This document shows, piece after piece, positions 1 through 8,683 of a DNA stretch of 21,512 nt. Source of the DNA: Trachelipus rathkii (taxonomy: Eukaryota; Arthropoda; Malacostraca; Isopoda; Trachelipodidae); the NCBI GenBank assembly GCA_015478945.1, contig JABUQX010126281.1:1-21512 (forward strand). Direction: 5' to 3'. The notes under the pieces were generated by a model. That model was not told the DNA's origin, searched no databases, and was given only the letters and a program-made list of their open reading frames with translations. Each line of letters starts with the position of its first letter. The first letter of the stretch is position 1. The position numbers were made by a program, and so were the translations under genes.

Positions 1-470
1 AGTATATCTTACAACCAAATCAAAGGGTAAAAGAAGTTAAACAAACCGCAGTAAATAAAAATCTTTCAATATCATTTAAGAATTATCCGAAAGGATAAAG
101 GAAACATATCTCTTCTCCTAACCCAACTCAAAAGCTAAATTTTTAAAAGGTAAATAACTTTTAATTTAAAATTAAGCAATCAGTGGTTATGAACTTGGCA
201 AAGCACGGAGGATTTTAATAACACTCAACATTATTAGGCAAAGCTTGCAAGTGCAATCGGTCTCTTTGCTGGTGGAGCTAGTGCCTATTGCTAAAAACTG
301 AATGATAAAAAAAACGGCACAAAAGCAATTAGAAGAGACTAGAAGGCATAACCTTCAAGGAAAAAAAGAAAACAAATGGGAAAGGTCCTTTTTTAAACCA
401 TACCCCTCGTCGAAAAACTGGCGAGGGTTTATTTTTCAAACCATACAAAAGTTGAATATTCCGATGAAAA
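1..470 (+). pseudogene. Polinton PX-type capsid-associated protein remnant
   Basis: This gene lies just upstream of the protease in arthropod Polintons. Its product has a basic N-terminal part, a Gly/Ala hydrophobic segment, a coiled helix rich in Gln and Glu, then Gly-Leu-(Tyr/Phe)-(Leu/Phe)-Lys-Pro-Tyr repeats. All the later parts can be read here in different frames: AIGLFAGGASA at 253-285, NDKK at 301-312, TAQKQLEETRRHN following the ATG at 302, FFKPYP near 389-406, and GLFFKPYKS then stop at 426-455. Near the start, VNKNLSISFKNYPKG may be the basic N-terminal region. At least three frame changes and a TGA at 299-301 disable it. The 61-residue frame from 302 is therefore an internal fragment, not a complete small gene. 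The family is recalled from knowledge of Polinton gene order; a database match was not run. Confidence 0.6.
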
Positions 471-832
471 GCGTTGAGTCAATATGATCTTATGAAATAC
501 GTTAATGGTGAGCCTTTAAAAATTTCAAACTTTAGCAGGAATTTATATGACGAGATGGCTCCTTTCCAAAAAAATCTATAAAAGGAATGTGAATCTTGAA
601 TTTTGATTCAATTAAAGGTTCAGGAACTCATTGGACGTGTTGGTTTAAAAGAATTGTAAATAACTTATTGGAAATTGTATCATTGATTCGTGTTCAACCT
701 CCGACTGATTTTGAAAATTATATACAATGCGATATTTTCTATTCAACGTATCAATACAAAAATTGAAATGAAGTTATTTGCGGTCATTTAGGTTTATTCG
801 TTCATTTCCGGAGTAGCCGTATTGAAATTTAA
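471..832 (+). pseudogene. Polinton adenain-like cysteine protease, broken
   Basis: Polinton PRO is a C5/adenain-like cysteine protease thought to mature capsid proteins. The N-terminal part reads ALSQYDLMKYV (471-503), then ISNFSRNLYDEM, matching the DL..Y...LKI.NF.G.F..DE pattern of the family. Frame then shifts, and from 602 one frame reads DSIKGSGTHWTCWF with the catalytic His at 629-631. It continues through QPPTDFENYIQCD and IFYSTYQYKN to a TGA at 764-766. The same frame carries on as NEVICGHLGLFV with the catalytic Cys at 779-781, ending at TAA 830-832. The acidic triad region (family FDSFG) is displaced: I-D-S reads at 682-690 in another frame. Length (about 120 codons) fits a slightly short family member. 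Inactive because of two or more frameshifts and one nonsense codon. This is the best-supported protein remnant in the window. Confidence 0.82.
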
Positions 833-873
833 TTTTCACTCAATTCTACATGAACTTTTTTTCTCTAAAATAA

Positions 874-1260
874 ATGAGTGTTAAAAACTTTGGTGAAGGA
901 CCTCTCACAAGAAGTGGACCACCAGGCACGCCTCCACAGACCAAATAACCGGAGAGCGCGACGTATCGGGTACCTACGAGCGTCCTCAGGACCATCCAGG
1001 ATGAGGAGATCTGGATTCTAATTTCACCACGCAATAGGCAATAGGTGTACATTTCTGATATCTATTAGTAAATATAAAATAGGCGTCTATATCATATGGC
1101 GGTCTCAAACACTCTAAAGAAGACGAAGCATTTCGTAGCTCACCAAAATTCTCACACTATGTACCAATTCATGCAAACACGGACAATCTAACAAGTTAAT
1201 TACGCTCTCATGAAAAATGTTAAAACCAAGGACAACAAGGAAATATGACATGTACATTCT
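874..1260 (+). pseudogene. Collagen-like fibre protein remnant of the Polinton
   Basis: An ATG at 874 opens a short frame whose product begins MSVKNFGEGPLTR and runs into GPPGTP, ending at TAA 946-948. Gly-X-Y character continues in other frames: a Gly every third codon is partly kept through GERDVSG (951-971) and GPSRMRRSG, then GDLDSNFTT near 1005-1035. An N-terminal FG.GPLTR..GPPG followed by a collagenous stretch and a GD.D.. segment resembles the fibre-like proteins I recall from arthropod Polintons; this is recalled, not searched. The piece after about 1080 is less certain. At least two frameshifts make it non-functional. It sits 42 bases after the protease stop, as expected of compact virion-gene clusters. 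It could instead be an unrelated Gly/Pro-rich fragment. Confidence 0.5.
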
Positions 1261-1429
1261 TACGAGAACTACCAATATCATACGGAATTCTTACACCATT
1301 CTGAAGGTGACCGATTCATACAATAAAAATTGTAGCTCTGAGCGAAGAGGTCAATGTAAAGAGTAAAACTATCTCTATACGTGAGTTTCACGCACACTTC
1401 ATAAACATCTTCTTGTATCTAGCAGGAGA

Positions 1430-2002
1430 TAATGTATTTGAAAAATTGCTTTAATAAACACGGTATTACACTCAACAACCAGTTTCAATCTGCACTTATT
1501 GACACAGATACGCTCGCCACAGAGACCTATCATTAAAAAAACACGAGAAACATTGGGCTTACGAAACAATAATTTTTCCAAACAAAATTCAAAAATTAGA
1601 AATTGGGGAAGTTCCCATTCGTATTCGCATGAAAGGAGGTGCTTCTGAGAAAACTGGTTATGTTTATGCCTTGTGATTGAAGGAGAATCTTCATTTGTAG
1701 ACTACAAGTTTAATAGTAAATTCTGACCTCTCAAGGCCAGCATCAGTACAACTCAACATCAAATTCGAAATCTAAAATTGTTACAATCAAACTATTTACA
1801 CAACAGCCCTGGCTGAATGCGAAGATCTCTATATCAACATCCACGCTTGTGTGGCCAGTCAGTCAAGAGAGAAGAGATCATGGCGCGCTTAGCTATATGA
1901 AGAGCAGAACATATCAATATGAATGGAATGATTCATCTTATACCTAACACACTCAGGAGCGCGGTCTATATTAGATCTTCTCTCCGGCGACCAACGGTAT
2001 AG
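1430..2002 (+). pseudogene. Unidentified decayed coding sequence, part 1
   Basis: I do not recognise this protein. Several overlapping + strand frames give protein-like text that hops frame: KHGITLNNQFQSALIDTDT ending at TAA 1534-1536, LEIGEVPIRIRMKGG from about 1596 ending at TGA 1674-1676, VIEGESSFVDYKF directly on from 1673, then LSRPASVQLNIKFEI, LAECEDLYINIHACV up to TAG 1890-1892, and MARLAI from 1880 with INMNGMIHLIPNTLR up to TAG 2000-2002. The alternating hydrophilic and hydrophobic beta-strand-like pattern, and the near continuity across frame hops, suggest one ancient gene rather than chance frames. Given its place after the fibre gene, it could be a further Polinton virion gene. 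That is inference, and frame hopping by eye can over-read noise. Confidence 0.35.
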
Positions 2003-2165
2003 ATAGTTATTGCAGATTCAATCAAACGCTTCATATCTTAATCACACTAGGAGAAAGCAAGCTACCAAAAAGCATATTATGGTTGTCTCCTTTCACCAAG
2101 TTTTGTGAGACAAAACCATTTAATATGAACGTATTAAAAGGTCTATTACAAAAAGTACAGTATGT

Positions 2166-2790
2166 CTAAGGGTATAGATGAAACCTTCTTGAAGCGGTTC
2201 GCAGTGAATTAGAGCATGAGAATAAAAATGATACCAACGTTTCAGGAGAGCTCATGTGACTCTGCTTCATGTTATGAGATTCTACATTACCGGACAAAAA
2301 AGCAATTTGATTGATAAAAAAATAATAGAGATGTATTTCAATATCTATCATACAGCGATGAATTTGTAGCAGTTGTATTGTCTCTGTCCAAAAAAAAATG
2401 TAAAAAGAGTGCTAAAGTCACGATAAAGGTCGGACCTTTTGGAGTGGTTTATATACTAACTGGTGCGAGAGCAAAGTTACTATGTATGTCGTAATCACTC
2501 TGCACTAGTCGCAATGGGCGATTACGAGTTAGCAAACCTAGACAAAACTGATCAAAACACAAAACTATATCTGAACTTTTCAAAACATTTTCCATTGCCA
2601 AAGAAAACTAACGTCATGACGTGAAGGATTCGTTACGTCAAACTCGCCATAGCATAATTCCTGATACCTTACTGATACTGTGAAAAGTAACTGGTACACA
2701 GGTCTGGAGTGGTTTTTTTTCATCTCACGATATACTAAACGCACGCAGAGGAAAATTTGAAGGACAAAAGATTAATTAAAATAATTTTGA
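2166..2790 (+). pseudogene. Unidentified decayed coding sequence, part 2
   Basis: Protein-like pieces continue on the + strand. AVRSELEHENKNDTN lies near 2195-2240. A 58-codon open frame at 2318-2494 contains FQYLSYSDEFVAVVLS and VTIKVGPFGVVYILTGAR. A second frame overlapping its end carries EQSYYVCRNHSALVAMGDY and LYLNFSKHFPLPKKT up to TGA near 2623. A third begins VKDSLRQTRHS and runs, through one TGA, to about 2778. The first two frames join naturally at TGAR/EQSYY, as expected for a single-base frameshift inside one gene. No family is recognised. It has no catalytic motif, signal peptide or membrane segment that I can point to. It may belong to the same element as the pieces on either side. 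Confidence 0.35.
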
Positions 2791-2829
2791 GAACCTAATA
2801 GTCGTGGTTTAAGGAAGAAAAAAAATTCT

Positions 2830-4198
2830 GTGTACTATCTACAAGCATCAGTAAGCCTAGTTGGCATCCGAGAGAGTTCGTATACATTTTTGGTTCAAGG
2901 CCCAACCTTACGCACCTTGTCCTTCCACAACCCCGTTGGTCTCAATAGATCAGCTGGGTTAGGATACAGCGTATTCGGCCCATATATCCAAGCGGAAGGA
3001 TCATCAGTTCAGTTGCTCTGCCATTTTCCTGGACCTTTACCATCTCCAGTACGCAGGACTATTCAATACTCGCCTCAATCAATCTAGTTACGTAGGTTAA
3101 TTAGGCAAAGAATCCTCATCGGGGCCAACCTCCAGTTAATTTTCAAGACCTAGACTCTTGTGCAGTACCGACAATAATATTCATTCGAGTGCCCTTGTCA
3201 CCTTAAAACCATATGAACCTCAATGGATTCCTTTACTTGAACAAAGAAATATTTACAGAAATGTGATGCAATCAGAAACCGTCAGGTGCTCAGGCCTTTT
3301 GCCTATCAAGCGCCTACTTCCGCGAGTATTATCAAAACTCTTTTCAATTCCTTTCCTAGTAGATTCCCTTAATTACGAGCAATGAATATCAATGAATGAT
3401 AACACGTTTTAAAAACTGCCAAGGGGGGCAATATTTCACAAAGCAATAAATATTATATATTACTTATGATCTGCATCACTCTCTGTACTCGCCTCATTCA
3501 TCTTGTTAGTAATGACGTTATTAGAATGCCAAAAGAAAACCTCATCGGAAAACCTCCCACTTAAGATTTTATAGACAGTATATTGTGCAGTACTCCATCT
3601 AGGAATAATTATTTCAGTGCCTCACCAAACCTATTCTCTGGTTACAATTACTCTACGAAAAAGAAATATTAAACCGAAAAAATTAACTACAGAAGGTCAG
3701 GTTGCTCAGGCCTTTCCTTCAGCGCCTACTTACATGCCTTCTAAGATGTTTCAAAGCCTCTTTGTTAAGGGTCGTCCATCAGTAGATTCCTCTTACTACG
3801 AGCAGGAAATAGCAGATCATCACCATTTAGTACCGTTGCACCACTGGTTTTTTGGTCCAATGTGCGCAACTTGGAGGGGATCAGGTGGTATTACGACTTA
3901 GTGTATAAACGGAAAACATCCTAGGGAGTCACAGGCGTGTGGGGTACAGATTCGTAGCTCAAACCATTATTTCGGAGTGCTACATACGATCTTTAGTTTT
4001 TCTTCCGCAATCAGCGGAGACACGGAAGGCCATAAAATAGGGGTGAGAGGTATAGGTATGGAACACGCATACAATGACGCACGTCAAGGTACGTTGGGAG
4101 ACTTGATCCATGGAGGTAAGTGTTTTGTGCTCCGACATGACTCGGGTAATAGAGCGGATTTTGAACACTGGAATTCGCGCCAACAAAAATATCGGTAA
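2830..4198 (+). pseudogene. Unidentified decayed coding sequence with repeated module
   Basis: Coding-like frames cover most of this stretch: 2830-3087, 3158-3385, then one frame from 3617 to 4198 broken only by TAG at 3899-3901. The last part reads SSNHYFGVLHTIFSFSS, then GHKIGVRGIGMEHAYNDA and GDLIHGGKCFVLRHDS. An alternative frame before the stop reads PLVFWSNVRNLEGIRWYYD, suggesting a frameshift near 3805. The family is unknown to me. A module is repeated: the DNA around 3284-3390 aligns with 3694-3812 (shared GCTCAGGCC, GCGCCTACTT, AGTAGATTCC, TACGAGCA), and a fainter third version lies near 3008-3070. A repeated domain inside one long protein, or duplicated genes, would both fit. No start or end of a real gene can be fixed. 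Confidence 0.35.
3284..3812 (+). repeat. Diverged direct repeat of a coding-like module (about 410-bp period)
   Basis: Copy 1 is about 3284-3390 and copy 2 about 3694-3812. They share CAGG-TGCTCAGGCC, AGCGCCTACTT, AGTAGATTCC and TACGAGCA in the same order and at similar spacing. A weaker third copy at 3008-3070 shares TTGCTC, CATTTTCC and TTCAA in order. Copy 2 has the longer open frame (VAQAFPSAPTYMPSKMF). Identity was judged by eye only. Confidence 0.5.
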
Positions 4199-4834
4199 AA
4201 AGGGTACGCTTTGCCACTCTCACTCACAAAATATGAAGCAGGGGTGAACGATGTGATGCGGCTTTGTGTCATTCGTTGCATAACATTTCAACGAAAGAGA
4301 AAGAAATCGTATTTAGTAAGAAATTTTATATGTCAAGTAAAAACATTTAAGTTTTACGTATAAAATGAAGGTTGAAGGTTGCAACAGGTGAGGGCAAATG
4401 TGCCCATAAAATTCTATATAACATGAAGCAAATTATGGTAAATAGATAAGAATTTTATTCGACCAACACACAGCATGTTACCCTCAACAGTAGAATATAC
4501 CTTTACTGCGGCTTTTTTTTTTATAGCCAGCATGAAATGTGGCTAGCTAGAATTCCTAACCTAACCAAATCGCACACTGTTAATACAAGACTGTCTATTG
4601 GGAGGTAACGCCTTGCGCTCTGGTGCATTCAGAGGTGGAAGGAGAGCATTCACAAATGCACAAGTGGTACATTGGGTTAGCTGACGGACGCACTCCCATG
4701 TTTGCCCACTAGAAAAACCTAAGAAATTGAATAATTGCGAAGGGACAATTTAGTTAATAAAATACCTCAATCTGAGAGGACCCGAACGTTCCATAACAGA
4801 ATAAACAACTATCCTATAGCACACACATTAAAAA
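4199..4834. other. No gene recognised
   Basis: AT-rich sequence without a convincing coding frame. A stretch at 4598-4715 gives two competing 35-40-codon open frames on the + strand (one contains SEVEGEHSQMHKWYIG), which may be one more scrap of the upstream element, but there is too little to name it. Confidence 0.3.
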
Positions 4835-5220
4835 ATTCGGTGAATGCAACTTTTTTCCCGCCAATTTTTTAAAAAAATAATTTGCAAATATGCATACATT
4901 ACATTTTATAAATTCGGTTCACTCTCTGTTTTCCGAAACCAGCAAAGTGGCAGGCAGCTTACAAACTGATAACCAAAAGCCTCTTTAAATATAAATATGT
5001 CATCGGCGGAAGCAAATCCGAGATTGCACCACAGTTACATGGTCATTTAAAAGCTGCAACTTACAAAGCAATACATGAACGATCACACTGAGTTCCATAT
5101 AGTAGAGGTGTGTATAGCTAAGAGCTTATAGACCAGAGGATTTAAACCGACAGCAGTTCGGCAGAATCGAACCGTCTCACCTCTTACTGTACCAGTTAGG
5201 TAAGCTGCCGAACCACTCCA
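4835..5220 (-). mobile_element. tRNA-derived SINE, copy 1
   Basis: Read on the minus strand, this begins with a tRNA-like head at 5156-5213. GTTCGGCA pairs with TGCCGAAC as an acceptor-like stem. CTTA/TAAG makes a D stem around an A-box-like TTACCTAACTGG, and GGTTCGATTC is a good B box for RNA polymerase III. The head is only about 58 bases, because the anticodon arm is missing or reduced. The body that follows (GCTGTCGGTT...) aligns with the second copy at 5370-5825, sharing AACCGACAGCA, GTAGAGGTG, TCGGCGGA, ATAACCAAA and AAAGTGGCA in order on the + strand. The 3' tail is not defined. Non-coding; would be mobilised by a partner LINE if the family is active. Confidence 0.6.
5156..5213 (-). 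ncRNA. tRNA-like SINE head lacking an anticodon arm
   Basis: An eight-base acceptor-like stem and a four-base D stem are perfect, and the B box is strong, but only about six bases separate the D arm from the T arm. It is therefore not a normal cytosolic tRNA gene. It is best read as a SINE head with an internal deletion. Confidence 0.5.
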
Positions 5221-5369
5221 TGCTGCCACTGAAAACAATTAAGTTTGGATGTTGCAGGCATATTTATTATATCCTCATCGGACCCGAAACCGTCCATCAG
5301 ATAAAACCGTGCCAGTTTGGGTTAACCAGTATCCACATCAGAATTTACACACACATTGCTCTATTTGAT
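5221..5369. other. Spacer between the two SINE copies
   Basis: This 150-base spacer has an open frame on the + strand, but it runs on into SINE copy 2 and shows no recognisable domain, so it is not called as a gene. No repeat relationship to either side was seen. Confidence 0.3.
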
Positions 5370-5825
5370 AAAGTATATATTCGGGAATTGCAACTTTTTC
5401 CTCCCTCTCTTGTTTTCCAGAAACAAGCACGAAAAGTGGCAAGGTAAACAAAAAAACTGAATAACCAAAGCTCTCTTAAATTACAATATGCATTCGGCGG
5501 AGCACAAAACACTCGATTTGACCAGCACGTCACTTGGTCATAATATCCAGAATAAACCTGCAAGTTACAAACACGCATACATGCATCACTGCAACTACAA
5601 TGTCAAATACTATTACCCAAAAATTGTATTAAAACAAAACTTTTTTTTGACTGGATGATGCAGTAGAGGTGAATTGTATTATGGCAAATCATCTCTGCTC
5701 TGCGAGAAGGTTCAACCGACAGCAATATCGAGAGAAAAAGGAATCGAAAACGGGAGATGCTAACCCACCCTCTTGACGGTAACCTAGTTAATATACCCTC
5801 TCTTACCGTCTATACAGTTTAATAA
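5370..5825 (-). mobile_element. tRNA-derived SINE, copy 2
   Basis: Second copy of the family, same orientation, about 560 bases further on. On the minus strand the head lies at 5730-5802 (73 bases, the length of a real tRNA). It has an acceptor-like GAGAGGG pairing with TTCTCTC through G-T wobbles, an A-box region TATTAACTAGG, a middle arm region, and the B box GTTTTCGATTCC. The body runs from GCTGTCGGTTGAACC towards 5370 and aligns with copy 1. A run of eight T at 5641-5648 interrupts the alignment and looks like a local insertion. The two copies differ at many positions, so they are old independent insertions or an old duplication. Confidence 0.58.
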
Positions 5826-6150
5826 TTGAAAAGGGTTCGGCCGGCGAATAGCATTGAGCTTTGTAATCAGTAGATCAGTTCAGGTGACTTGGTATTTGGT
5901 TCAGTCGGCAAAATTATTGCACACTTCACCACTCTCCATCATCCCCTGTAGAAATGGCTTAAATGGAAATTGACGCTTATACATAGTCCTTCGTGAAGGA
6001 AAGCTCAGATCTTAGTTTATAATTGTGTGGCACTGAGAGCGGTCAGCAGCTGTATTCTTCAAATACTCTTTGGTGCATAGATATTGCACCTTTACTGCTT
6101 CTTTTTGAGTATTGTGTTATTAAAAATGAACCTGTAATAAACAGCATCCT
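5826..6150. other. No gene recognised
   Basis: Ordinary unique-looking sequence. I saw no coding frame with recognisable content and no repeat shared with the rest of the window. Confidence 0.3.
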
Positions 6151-6459
6151 TTAGTTCGTGTCTGGTACACCAACACCCAAACAACCATTACTAACATCCT
6201 TGATCTTCTTCAAGATGTAACCCTCCTCCATCTTCTTCTCAACGAAACACTTTTCCTCAAATATGTCATAGCAATTAAGAGGAAAAGTTGGCAGCAGCAA
6301 TTTGAGTCTCTCAACGTTGTATAATCGAAGAGAGGACCACTAAGCACTCTCACATCTACTAAGTTTGTAGGAAGGAGTCCAAGAGACGCTTGCTATGTCG
6401 CTCACATTGACTGATGACTTATCGGATCTGCTCTGTTTTACTTTATATTCAAGCGTCAT
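6151..6459 (-). pseudogene. 102-codon frame with one internal stop, unknown protein
   Basis: On the minus strand an ATG at 6457-6459 opens a frame ending in TAA at 6151-6153, exactly 103 codons. The only interruption is TAG at 6340-6342 (codon 40). The part before the stop begins MTLEYKVKQSRSDKSS. After the stop it reads LRLYNVESLKLLLPTFPLN, then DIFEEKCFVEKK and MEEGYILKKIKDVSNG. The acidic/basic C-terminal helix and natural residue mix suggest a real, recently broken coding sequence or exon. No domain is recognised, and no signal peptide or membrane segment is seen. Upstream (plus 6460-6520) is AT-rich with no clear promoter. No exon borders are evident. A chance open frame remains possible, because it is not long and there is no homology evidence. 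Confidence 0.4.
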
Positions 6460-6601
6460 TATAATTAAAAAGTTATAAAATAAAAAGTATGCTATCATAG
6501 TTAAAATAACATACTCTTATCATCGATTTTAAGTGTAATATAAATTCATTTTTTAATGTGCACCTGAAACGGAGTAAAACAATCCAAAAAAATTTTGAAA
6601 C

Positions 6602-6735
6602 TAGGGATGGCCGATATTGTTAATAAAATATCGATATATCGATAATATCGATATTTTTGGCTCGATATATCGCGTCAATTACTATTTATGTGTGGCGATA
6701 TTTTTTCCTCTCTTTTACGCGCGATAATATCGATA
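6602..6735 (+). repeat. Left terminal inverted repeat with four TATCGATA sites
   Basis: Perfect TATCGATA palindromes are at 6629-6636, 6637-6644, 6646-6653 and 6728-6735. The first three are nearly back to back, 8-9 bases apart. This octamer is the DRE bound in Drosophila by DREF, a protein itself descended from a hAT transposase, so these may be transposase-binding sites. Confidence 0.65.
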
Positions 6736-7689
6736 TTCATCCGATAGTTGGTTTTCCCTTAATATTCGAAAAGCTCGATTTAATTCTTTTTAAAAAAGAA
6801 AAAAAATTTTTTAAAGGCCGGAAAAAAAATACAATCTTATCTCACTCTCTTCCCATGACACCCTGTAAATTGTCTTCTATGATAACTCTCTTTCCCGTCT
6901 CCGAGCCCGGTATAATGATCGTTCTTCGATCAGTCCCCCTATATTGTGATGTAATAGAATTTATAAGAGGACCGAAAAATTGGGTGTTTTAGATTTTTCG
7001 TCTTTTCGGGAACAAAAAATAGGGAGAGGGGGGGCGGATCGACATGGCACAACTCTCACATAGTTGTCTTCTGACTTTCTGAGTATTCACTAATCACTAT
7101 TCAGTTATTTCAGTTATCAAAGCTAGGTAAAGAATTGGTGTCCGTTAAGGTATGCTAACTGCCAGAGTATTGTGGGCTTATCATTTAATTTTTCTTAGTT
7201 TTCAAAAAATTAATAAACGAATTTTTTAGAGGGTTATCATAGTGAGCAACCTATTATGGCTTGAATTGAATAACAAAAGTATAAATTAACAATGTCATTC
7301 GAAAGTAGAGTCTGGGATTTATTTTAAAAAAAATAGTCAAAGAGACGAGTGCAGTTTGTATCTCTGTGGCCATGTATATATGTGAAGATTCTCCACTTAG
7401 AGATACAACAAATCCTGAAGCCCACAACTCACAACAATATCAAACATTAATATTAGTGCTTTGAAATTTAATACAAAAACGTTCCCAATGAACAGGAAAA
7501 AGAGAGCTACATTCCACACGCGGGAAAGAGGGACATATGAATTCCACCAATATAAAGGTATGTTCTTAACATTTTTTGGTTTAATGACAAGTTTTTTTTT
7601 TTTTAGAAAAATAGGCTACATCCTAGCAGTTACTAAAGAAGGGTGATAATGGACTAGATTTAAATTTGGAGCGATAATTAAATTTGAAT

Positions 7690-8454
7690 TTTAAAAGACA
7701 AATACCACTGAAAATATATATATATATATAATATAGTTAATAATAACATTAAATATCTTTATTATTCATATTTATATAATATTGATAATTTACTAAATAT
7801 TATATATAGTATATATATATATATATTATATATACTTATTATATTATAATATGTAACATAAGTATTACTAAACGGCCACACTGGAACGGGAGACGAGTAT
7901 ATATAATTATATTATATCTTGTGATTTTATACACTACACTATAATAAGTATATAATATATCTTTAGATGAATAATATCCCCAATAATATAATGATTACTC
8001 TTATATTGTAATTATTTGTACAAAAGCATCTCATTATACGAATATCGATATATTATAATAGGTTGTGTATTAAACCTTAATTAACGAAAAAATCTAAGAA
8101 TAGCTGTTTAACAGGCTTAAAATGAAGTGCAAAATAAAATTCTCCAAACCTTCAATATTCTAGCACGTTTTGTCAAATTAAAAAAAATATCGTACATCCT
8201 GTAAATACTTTCATTATTATATATTTATTTTATTATTTTATTTTTATGTAATTTTTTTGATGATATTTATTGATTCTGAACTATTTCATTTTCATAACTA
8301 AAATTTGCCTCTGATTTCAAAGAAATATTGTAATTGTGTGGATTGTATTTTACGTATTATTTTTTTTTTAAAACATAAAATAATTCCGTCGTCTAATCTG
8401 GAGGATATATATAATATGATGTTTATAATTATATACTAAATTTATTATATATAG

Positions 8455-8486
<32 letters not shown>

Positions 8487-8520
8487 AATATATATATAGG
8501 ATTATAATATAATCGAATTA
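7690..8520. repeat. AT-rich core of the hAT-like element with (AT)n runs
   Basis: Long stretches of TATA are at 7716-7731, 7801-7835 and 8446-8498, between runs of A and T. One non-AT patch near 7874-7898 (GGCCACACTGGAACGGGAG) stands out from the surrounding composition, but I could not identify it. Confidence 0.6.
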
Positions 8521-8536
8521 TAATTGGATTATAATA

Positions 8537-8675
8537 ATTCGATAAATATCGATTATATCCGAATATCGCTAATTTTTCTGGCGATAAATATCGAGGCGAT
8601 ATGAATATTTTTTAAAAAATATGCGATATATCGATTTATCGATATTTATATTACAACTATCTCGGGCATCCCTAG
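8537..8675 (-). repeat. Right terminal inverted repeat with CGATA cluster
   Basis: Mirror partner of the left end. It contains a perfect TATCGATA at 8637-8644 and many partial sites (ATCGATT, GCGATAA, CGATATATCG), and ends in GCATCCCTAG. Another full site lies inward at 8043-8050. Confidence 0.62.
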
Positions 8676-8683
8676 TTTGAACC

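Larger units (their letters stand above)
1..4198 (+). mobile_element. Decayed Maverick/Polinton element, left part outside window
   Basis: Three neighbouring remnants on one strand match the virion-gene part of a Polinton: a PX-type capsid-associated protein (1-470), an adenovirus-type cysteine protease (471-832) and a collagen-like fibre (874-1260). Polintons are 15-20 kb DNA transposons that also encode protein-primed DNA polymerase B, a retroviral-type integrase, a packaging ATPase and capsid proteins. None of those four is recognisable here, so they are lost or lie to the left. Downstream, 1430-4198 still reads as coding-like pieces on the same strand and is provisionally included. No terminal inverted repeat or 6-bp target duplication was found, so the right boundary is only the last coding-like base. 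Every gene has frameshifts and stops, so the copy is dead. The protease identification carries most of the confidence. Confidence 0.68.
6602..8675. mobile_element. Non-autonomous hAT-like element with TATCGATA-rich ends
   Basis: The ends are inverted repeats. The left starts TAGGGATGGCCGATA, and the right, read backwards, starts CTAGGGATGCCCGAGATA, followed on both sides by clusters of ATCGATA. Flanking 8-mers TTTGAAAC (6594-6601) and TTTGAACC (8676-8683) differ at one base, as expected for an old 8-bp hAT target duplication. The start (TAGGG...) also fits hAT. The 2.07-kb interior has no transposase: no BED finger or dimerisation domain is readable in any frame I followed, and much of 7690-8500 is AT-rich or (AT)n. 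It therefore depended on a transposase made elsewhere. The exact boundary could shift by one base, because the C before TAGGG is also part of the symmetry. Confidence 0.65.

Noticed and set aside
400..427. CCCTCG...CGAGGG inverted repeat followed by T-rich sequence, as a bacterial terminator
   Set aside because: It lies inside the PX-type remnant between its two KPY motif repeats, in a eukaryotic context.
4108..4122. Splice-donor-like GGAGGTAAGTG inside the 3617-4198 frame
   Set aside because: The frame reads on through it, no matching acceptor was found, and the region is already decayed.
5156..5213. A functional tRNA gene
   Set aside because: The anticodon arm is absent and the unit is part of a longer repeated body, so a SINE head fits better.
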